From contig NC_090614.1 in the NCBI RefSeq assembly GCF_004359215.1, positions 3,083,570 through 3,094,596 of the forward strand: a stretch of 11,027 nt of DNA, in the 5' to 3' direction. The DNA is from Bremia lactucae. Lineage: Eukaryota; Oomycota; Peronosporomycetes; Peronosporales; Peronosporaceae. The notes under the pieces were generated by a model. That model saw only the letters and a list, made by a program, of their open reading frames with translations, was not told the DNA's origin and searched no databases. Each line of letters starts with the position of its first letter. The stretch's first letter is position 1. Below are positions 6,941 to 11,027 of the stretch, in pieces. Made by a program: the position numbers and the translations under genes.

Positions 6941-7990
6941 GATTTCGTGTCGAGTGCCTTTATCCTATGGGAACTCGCAACGAACGGATCCAAAAAATAC
7001 ATACTTGAATTCGATCAAATCCTTTCATAAGAGATTTCTGTTTGAAGACTCCCAGGATTAGGACGCAAAAATTTCCATCCGAGTCTTCCCATCGAGGACA
7101 CTTTCGTCCATCAAAGAGCTGTTGAGAACCGTTCGTTCTGAGGAAATACTATTGCCGACTGAACATCAGCCACGTACCGGTCATCTGTGACAAGTACGCA
7201 GATCTGCTTGACTTTGCCACTTTGCAAAACGCGCGAGAACCGTTTCGGTTCGAGCGTTGGCTATTGAATTATATCCGAATTCAATTTTGAAGGCGCTATT
7301 AGATCAAGTGTATAAGCGCCTAAACTTCCTCTATTGTTTACTAAGACATTTATTGTCTCGGTTTCCTCTTTCAAACTTGTTTCCAAAGGTACCTGAAAAC
7401 TTTTGTCAGCAGGTTTCTGGGAACTATTCCCGCAGATTCTCGGGGATTTATTCCCTCAAATTTTATTTGGGGAGGATACTTCCCAATTCCCTCAAGCTGT
7501 GTTTTTGCTACCATAGCGAGATCCTCTACGATCGACTCTCAAGTCGATTGAGGGCTTTTGCATTGTCTCTTATAGACAGGCGTTGGATATTGTCTTGGAT
7601 GTTGCATTTTTAGCAAGCAATCTTGTTTCGTACCACTTAACTTTCTCAAGTGATCGAATTTTGACGCTGCCTGTGCTTGTGCATAGCCGTCAATTACAAT
7701 GTCCACGTCGCAATGGTGGCGTCAATAAGTATGTCCACGTCGCAATGGTGGACCTTCGACGCTGCCTGTGCTTGGACTGCTTGGACACATCGGTCGGGAT
7801 CTAAACTCCACAGTGTTTTGATTATTCACACTGAAGTTTTGTGCAGTCATGCTAATGGCCGAACCACAAGTGAGGTCATCGCACTCACTCGTATAACATT
7901 CACACGTTTGTGGGCGCTCCAAGACATTCATCAGGTGGCCATCTGATGAAAAAGAGACAGGCATCGTCACGACTTGATGCTGCCAATTTT
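6935..7990 (-). pseudogene. Gypsy pol spacer between protease and reverse transcriptase
   Basis: Recognisable pieces, spread over frames, are: NWQHQVVTMP with FSSDGHLMNVLERPQ (about 7980-7910), DLTCGSAISMTAQNFSV, a stretch ETETINVLVNNRGSLGAYTLDL (about 7370-7300), LEPKRFSRVLQSGKVKQICVLVTDD (about 7250-7180), then SMGRLGWKF and DKGTRHEINL (6964-6935). This matches the poorly structured region that precedes RT in oomycete Gypsy Pol. Stops near 7540, 7265, 7110 and 6970 and several shifts break it. A 32-bp tandem repeat lies at 7688-7751. There is no independent start. Confidence 0.7.
7663..7774 (-). repeat. Tandem 32-bp repeat flanked by a 17-bp direct repeat
   Basis: Two head-to-tail 32-base units occupy 7688-7719 and 7720-7751, sharing GTCCACGTCGCAATGGTGG and differing at a few bases. 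They are flanked by identical copies of GACGCTGCCTGTGCTTG at 7663-7679 and 7758-7774. The arrangement is outer repeat, unit, unit, outer repeat, inside the Gypsy pol spacer, and looks like local duplication by slippage or unequal exchange. Confidence 0.9.
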
Positions 7991-7999
7991 TAAATGACT

Positions 8000-8300
8000 C
8001 GTACTTTCTATGCCTATGGTAATCCAAGTATGACGACAAATTTGTCATCCAAATCTAGCATGATGAAATCATCATCGTACTGTTTACTCTTTAACGTGTA
8101 CTGTATACGAACTACACATTTCTTTATCGTTACAGATGTGCTTGTTGCTGGGTGCACTGTGATCCTCGTTACTAAGATATCGCGCTCAATAAATTTGAGC
8201 CTGCCATCCTCGAGCGATTGGCGTCAAATAAATTAGTATGGCGCTCCACAATCGAGTAGGGACATAAACGACAATTTGTTTGACATTTTTAATGTCAAAC
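8000..8300 (-). pseudogene. Gypsy aspartic protease (retropepsin) remnant
   Basis: The minus strand reads LSFMSLLDCGAPY, with DCGA at 8253-8242 in the place of the catalytic DSGA/DTGA. Two stops close together follow, then RQSLEDGRLKFIERD, VTIKKCVVRIQYTLKSKQYDDDF, and LDLDDKFVVILGLP ending at 8017, where ILGLP is the typical C-terminal protease strand. Immediately after come TAG codons, and the frame shifts into the pol spacer. The enzyme would mature Gag-Pol; the stops rule that out here. A 10-bp perfect hairpin (8278-8300) lies at its start. Confidence 0.8.
8278..8300. repeat. Perfect hairpin, 10-bp stem, 3-base loop
   Basis: GTTTGACATT and AATGTCAAAC are separated by TTT, at the start of the Gypsy protease region. 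There is no T-tract context of a bacterial terminator and none is expected in this genome. Confidence 0.9.
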
Positions 8301-8552
8301 TGATTAGGTTTACCTCATTCCTCGGCAGTTACACACAATGTTTGTGTGTGAGGAGCAACTTTCGTCAAAGGGCCTGCAAATTCTTTTTATGTCGCTAGAT
8401 CAGTACGGCGCTCCGCACCTACCCCAACCATTTTTTTTTTATCCGCCTTGCCGTTGCAATTTCGCAACAGAGTCGGATCCGCGCCCTCCGCTGCTGCTAG
8501 CGAGAGGTCGGTCTTTTCGCTCAGTGTTTTTAGGCACTGGCCGTGGTGCGCT

Positions 8553-8594
8553 ACACATGTAGGTGTAGTGGCCCAATTTTTGACAACAATTACT
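8553..8594 (-). other. Degenerate CCHC zinc knuckle of Gypsy Gag
   Basis: The minus strand reads SNCCQKLGHYTYMC. Spacing fits CX2CX4HX4C, with the first ligand changed to Ser and the other Cys, His, Cys kept. The following SAPRPVPKN continues the Gag tail. Confidence 0.75.
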
Positions 8595-9300
8595 TGTTTG
8601 TAATCGTTTCTGACCTACAGAGCGAGGTTTCTCGCTCTCTACGTACGAGAGATCAATGGGCTCTGGACCTCCGTTTTCTTGTCGTCTCGGTGGACGATAA
8701 GCACCAGACTGGACAAAAGCCTTTTAAAGACCGAAGTTCTCCTTTCCGGCACATAGATCGCTTGGTGTAGCGACTCTAATTCTAGCCGGAATAAGTGGGT
8801 CTTAATAGGACTGTCTGCAAGACCGTCAATAAACATAGTTATCTGTTCATCAAGCGGATGACTCGCGATACAACTGACCAGGTATCGTGTAAGTTGAGCA
8901 TAAGCGTGTAGATCACGCTCGCTCTGCTTCAAATCCTGGAGCTCGGTTCGAGCCTGAATTTGGCACGTGGCAGCTCAAACGGTTGTCTGAGCCGGTTCTT
9001 AAAGACCTCACACGACCCAAAGAAAATTGGTAACCTTGAGTCCAAAGGCCAAGGACTTGGCACGTCCGGCTAAGTTGGACATGGCAAATTTCATTTCACT
9101 TTTGCCGCATCATCACTGATACAACGAGGGCTTCTATGGCGTCGTCTAATTAAACGAACCATCTCAAAAGGGAGTTGCCGTCGACTGCCTTAAGCTTAGA
9201 GTGTTCGATCTTAAAGCTTTCGGGTCGATGCGGAAGCGTCGGCCCATTCGCAGCAAGTAAATGCTGCTGCTTCGACAGATCCAATTTTCGAGCACTCTAT

Positions 9301-9328
9301 TCTCTCAACACATCTCTGTGTTGAGAGA
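9301..9328. repeat. Perfect hairpin, 12-bp stem, 4-base loop
   Basis: TCTCTCAACACA and its exact reverse complement are separated by TCTC, inside the coiled-coil part of the gag remnant. Confidence 0.92.
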
Positions 9329-9566
9329 TTTGCTGGTGAAGCAAGGCCTCGTTCTCTTAAGCCCACTCGAGTTCGTGTTGAATGAACTCGGCTTTGGCCG
9401 CATGCTGTTCACTTGTTTTCAATTTGAATAGTATAGCGCCAACGGCTCGTCCGCCTACAATCGAGCTCATTCGTTCTATCGCTCTCTATTCAAGGTCACA
9501 CGACGAGTAGACCTTTCACGCGTTACATAATAATCTTTTTGAGGAACTTGAAAGCTCCCTCCTTCA

Positions 9567-9592
9567 CCATCCAACATGTCCATGTTGGATGG
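9567..9592. repeat. Perfect hairpin, 12-bp stem, 2-base loop, over the gag start
   Basis: CCATCCAACATG and its exact reverse complement are separated by TC. The candidate gag ATG (9583) lies within it, so in element RNA the start codon would sit in a stable stem. Confidence 0.92.
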
Positions 9593-9614
9593 AACGTGCG
9601 TGGGCCGTTGAACG

Positions 9615-9632
9615 GACTACGAAGTGCTACCA
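9615..9632 (-). promoter_or_regulatory. Candidate primer-binding site next to the LTR
   Basis: Directly after the putative LTR end (GTTACACA) the minus strand reads TGGTAGCACTTCG. A TGG at this place is the complement of a tRNA 3' CCA end, as in most LTR retrotransposons. Which tRNA would pair with it was not determined. Confidence 0.5.
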
Positions 9633-9868
9633 TGTGTAACGGGGTACTCTTTGCTAGTACTGTTAACTTCTCGACAACTTGAACTGATGATAGTGAAGGC
9701 GGGGTGGCTCGACTACTTCAAGTACACGACGTGCAGAGGAAGATTACAGGTAGTTAAGTAGTTTAGCTACCAAAGATTAGTGCTGAGGCTTTAGAATACA
9801 GAATTAGTAAAATTGTATTAATATATTTAGTTTTCTACGTAACGATCTTCTATCTACTACTGAACTTA

Positions 9869-9883
9869 ATATATATATATATA
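9869..9883. repeat. (TA)n microsatellite
   Basis: An uninterrupted run of about seven AT dinucleotides lies in the AT-rich half of the LTR. Confidence 0.9.
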
Positions 9884-10507
9884 ACTAACTAAGTATGGCG
9901 CCTCGTTGCGCTCCGGTTGATAGACTCAAATGAACCAATCATTATATAATCGATAAAATATCGACTTAATACTGCTTTATTTTCATATTTAATTTTTTTT
10001 CCTGCAATTGTTATTAAATTTTCTTGAGTTAATGCCTTATCGCATCAATAGTACCAAACTTGGTTTTATTAGAACTATTAGAGTCATAATTAATAAATTG
10101 TTTACTTCTGTACTTCTTCATTTATTTCCATTTATAGGAGATAATGATTGGTATTCCTCTTATAGGAAATAATACTTATGGAGCGGAACACCCCGATTCA
10201 TAATAAGCTTAATATAAAAAACAGTTTGGCTTTTCTATGCTTAGAAGACCTTTAAGCACAAGACCCTTAGCTTCATAGAAACCTTCCTCGGTACTCTTGT
10301 AAAGGCGGGCACGTCGTAATGCGGCCACGCTCTACTTAGATACACACACTAGCACAACGAGAAAGCGGTTTAAACAGCGTCTCTTGCGTGCAGTGCGGTA
10401 GTTGTGGTGAGCGCATTAGCGACCTCACCCAACGCACTAAGTCATCACGGCAGCGGTTATCCGGCTCCTCGTGCGCACTTACCAAGTAGGAAGTAGTTTT
10501 CAGACTG

Positions 10508-10536
10508 ATTTATATTCAATCGTATTGAATATAAAT
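10508..10536. repeat. Perfect hairpin, 13-bp stem, 3-base loop, in the LTR
   Basis: ATTTATATTCAAT and its exact reverse complement are separated by CGT. It is AT-rich and contains TATA-like sequence on both strands, so it could overlap a core promoter, but nothing else in the sequence supports that. Confidence 0.9.
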
Positions 10537-10593
10537 ACCTTTTTACCTAATCAAAATGTCATCTCTATAGATAATACTGAATATGTATTGCGA

Positions 10594-10618
10594 GAGGATG
10601 ACGCGAGCCGTCATCCTC
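10594..10618. repeat. Perfect hairpin, 10-bp stem, 5-base loop, in the LTR
   Basis: GAGGATGACG and CGTCATCCTC are separated by CGAGC. It is GC-rich and would be stable in RNA. Confidence 0.9.
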
Positions 10619-10726
10619 CTAATGTGAATGCCTCCATGTGCGTCACATACACAAGGGTTGGTCGAAAATGTGAACCACACCCGAGTGTTGGGTCTAATTA
10701 CTTTAATTTATTAATTGACCATCTCC

Positions 10727-10749
10727 TTAAGTACACCAAGTGTACTTAA
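10727..10749. repeat. Perfect hairpin, 10-bp stem, 3-base loop, at the LTR edge
   Basis: TTAAGTACAC and GTGTACTTAA are separated by CAA, 16 bases inside the proposed LTR terminus. Confidence 0.9.
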
Positions 10750-10779
10750 CGGGGACTGTGTAACATTAGGGGAACTTTA

Positions 10780-10898
10780 GCCTGTTACGGCATCTCTCGC
10801 ATCATGGAGCTCGTGAAGGATCGTCAACTTGAGATCTGTGTCTTGAGGCACATAGATTCTCAAGGGATCACAAGGTCACAGCTGATGCCATAACAGGC
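10780..10898. repeat. Fold-back structure with 15-bp arms and a nested inner hairpin
   Basis: GCCTGTTACGGCATC (10780-10794) pairs with GATGCCATAACAGGC (10884-10898) with one mismatch. Inside, CTTGAGA (10828-10834) pairs with TCTCAAG (10858-10864), and ATCTGTG with CACATAGAT extends the stem with a bulge. A further 7-bp hairpin, AGCTAAA-GCGA-TTTAGCT, follows at 10908-10925. The segment lies outside the candidate LTR. It has no gene I can recognise; a 38-codon plus-strand stretch around it has no support. It may be flanking repeat DNA or part of another element. Confidence 0.6.
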
Positions 10899-11027
10899 CA
10901 TCGCTGTAGCTAAAGCGATTTAGCTTAGCTTTCAGTTGCGACGGAAGGGAAATGTTTCGTCCACCGAAGTGATCCAACAGCAGGCGACAGTGGTCGTCCT
11001 GACTGTAGCTCTCTTTTATCTCAGAGG

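Larger units (their letters stand above)
8430..9583 (-). pseudogene. Gypsy Gag, broken, with CCHC-like knuckle
   Basis: The candidate start is the ATG at 9583 (MDMLDGEGGSFQVPQ), open for 35 codons to a TAG at 9476. Another frame then carries a Gln/Glu/Ala-rich coiled coil (LKTSEQHAAKAEFIQHELEWA, about 9430-9370) with stops, then SLLRWFV and LDDAIEA near 9170-9130. After shifts, MSNLAGRAKSLAFGLK and then ERDLHAYAQLTRYLVSCIASH (about 8930-8870) and THLFRLELESLHQAIYV (to about 8750) are capsid-like and typical of oomycete Gypsy Gag. A basic linker and a zinc knuckle at 8594-8553 follow, with SAPRPVPKNTERKDRP after it, ending in a TAA at about 8440. The knuckle has Ser in place of the first Cys. 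Gag would form the virus-like particle; this copy is dead. Confidence 0.82.
6935..10765 (-). mobile_element. Ty3/Gypsy-type LTR retrotransposon, 5' portion, interrupted by the LINE
   Basis: On the minus strand: candidate 5' LTR (10765-9633), primer-binding-like site, gag with coiled coil, core and zinc knuckle, a DCGA/ILGLP protease, and the pol linker up to the pre-RT motif DKGTRHEINL. This order and these motifs fit Ty3/Gypsy elements, and the detailed style resembles the abundant oomycete ones. RT, RNase H, integrase and the 3' LTR are not in the window. Many stops and frameshifts show an old, inactive copy. The whole part is rich in short perfect hairpins. Confidence 0.82.
9633..10765 (-). 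repeat. Candidate 5' LTR of the Gypsy element
   Basis: On the minus strand the segment begins TGTTACACAGTCCCCG (from 10765) and ends CCCCGTTACACA (at 9633), giving the usual TG...CA ends, and it is followed by a TGG primer-site candidate. It has no credible long coding frame. The 3' half is AT-rich (about 9760-10230), with a (TA)n run at 9869-9883 and a direct repeat around TTATAGGA near 10132 and 10160. Three perfect hairpins of 10-13 bp sit in its first 260 bases. The partner LTR would be left of the window, so identity between LTRs cannot be tested. At about 1.1 kb it is long, and a composite of two LTR pieces is possible. Confidence 0.5.

Noticed and set aside
10471..10749. 92-codon plus-strand open frame starting MRTYQVGSSF
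   Set aside because: It lies inside the candidate LTR, runs through three perfect hairpins and shows no known motif; the frame follows from LTR composition.
7198..10749. The series of hairpins as a CRISPR array
   Set aside because: Stem sequences all differ, spacing is irregular, there is no repeat-spacer pattern, and the setting is a eukaryotic retrotransposon.

Overview
The window is built entirely from repeats and decayed mobile DNA; I find no ordinary host gene in it. It looks like nuclear DNA of an oomycete (Phytophthora or downy-mildew type). The reasons are the style of the Ty3/Gypsy Gag and protease remnants, a LINE with an OTU protease in its first ORF, and embedded mitochondrial fragments that include nad11, a gene kept on mtDNA in stramenopiles and few other lineages. 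The organism call is inference from family resemblance. No database was searched.

Everything large reads on the minus strand, so element 5' ends lie at high coordinates. From right to left: about 10766-11027 is flanking DNA with a fold-back structure. About 9633-10765 is a candidate 5' LTR, followed directly by a primer-binding-like TGG at 9632. About 9583-8430 is a broken gag with coiled coil, capsid-like core and zinc knuckle. About 8300-8000 is the retropepsin-like protease with its DCGA motif. About 8000-6935 is the linker leading into reverse transcriptase. The Gypsy frame stops inside its pre-RT motif DKGTRHEINL at 6935.

At that point a second element takes over: a non-LTR retrotransposon (LINE) running from about 6934 off the left edge. 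Its ORF1 runs gag-like domain, CCHC zinc knuckle (5748-5789), acidic linker, OTU-type cysteine protease (about 4670-3678), then an unknown C-terminal domain (2943-2317). Its ORF2 starts near 2238 with an APE-type endonuclease, followed by reverse transcriptase up to motif A, where the window ends. Both ORFs carry stops and frameshifts, yet long stretches keep the coding frame. The RT part is open to the window edge.

The most unusual segment is 2942-3680, an AT-rich block splitting LINE ORF1. It is not LINE sequence. It is a patchwork of short mitochondrial coding fragments, nad5 (four pieces), cox2, nad11 and nad1, on alternating strands with overlaps of a few bases at joints. The layers are therefore: Gypsy element, invaded by a LINE, invaded by a scrambled mtDNA insert. 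A second notable pattern is the many short perfect hairpins across the Gypsy-derived half.
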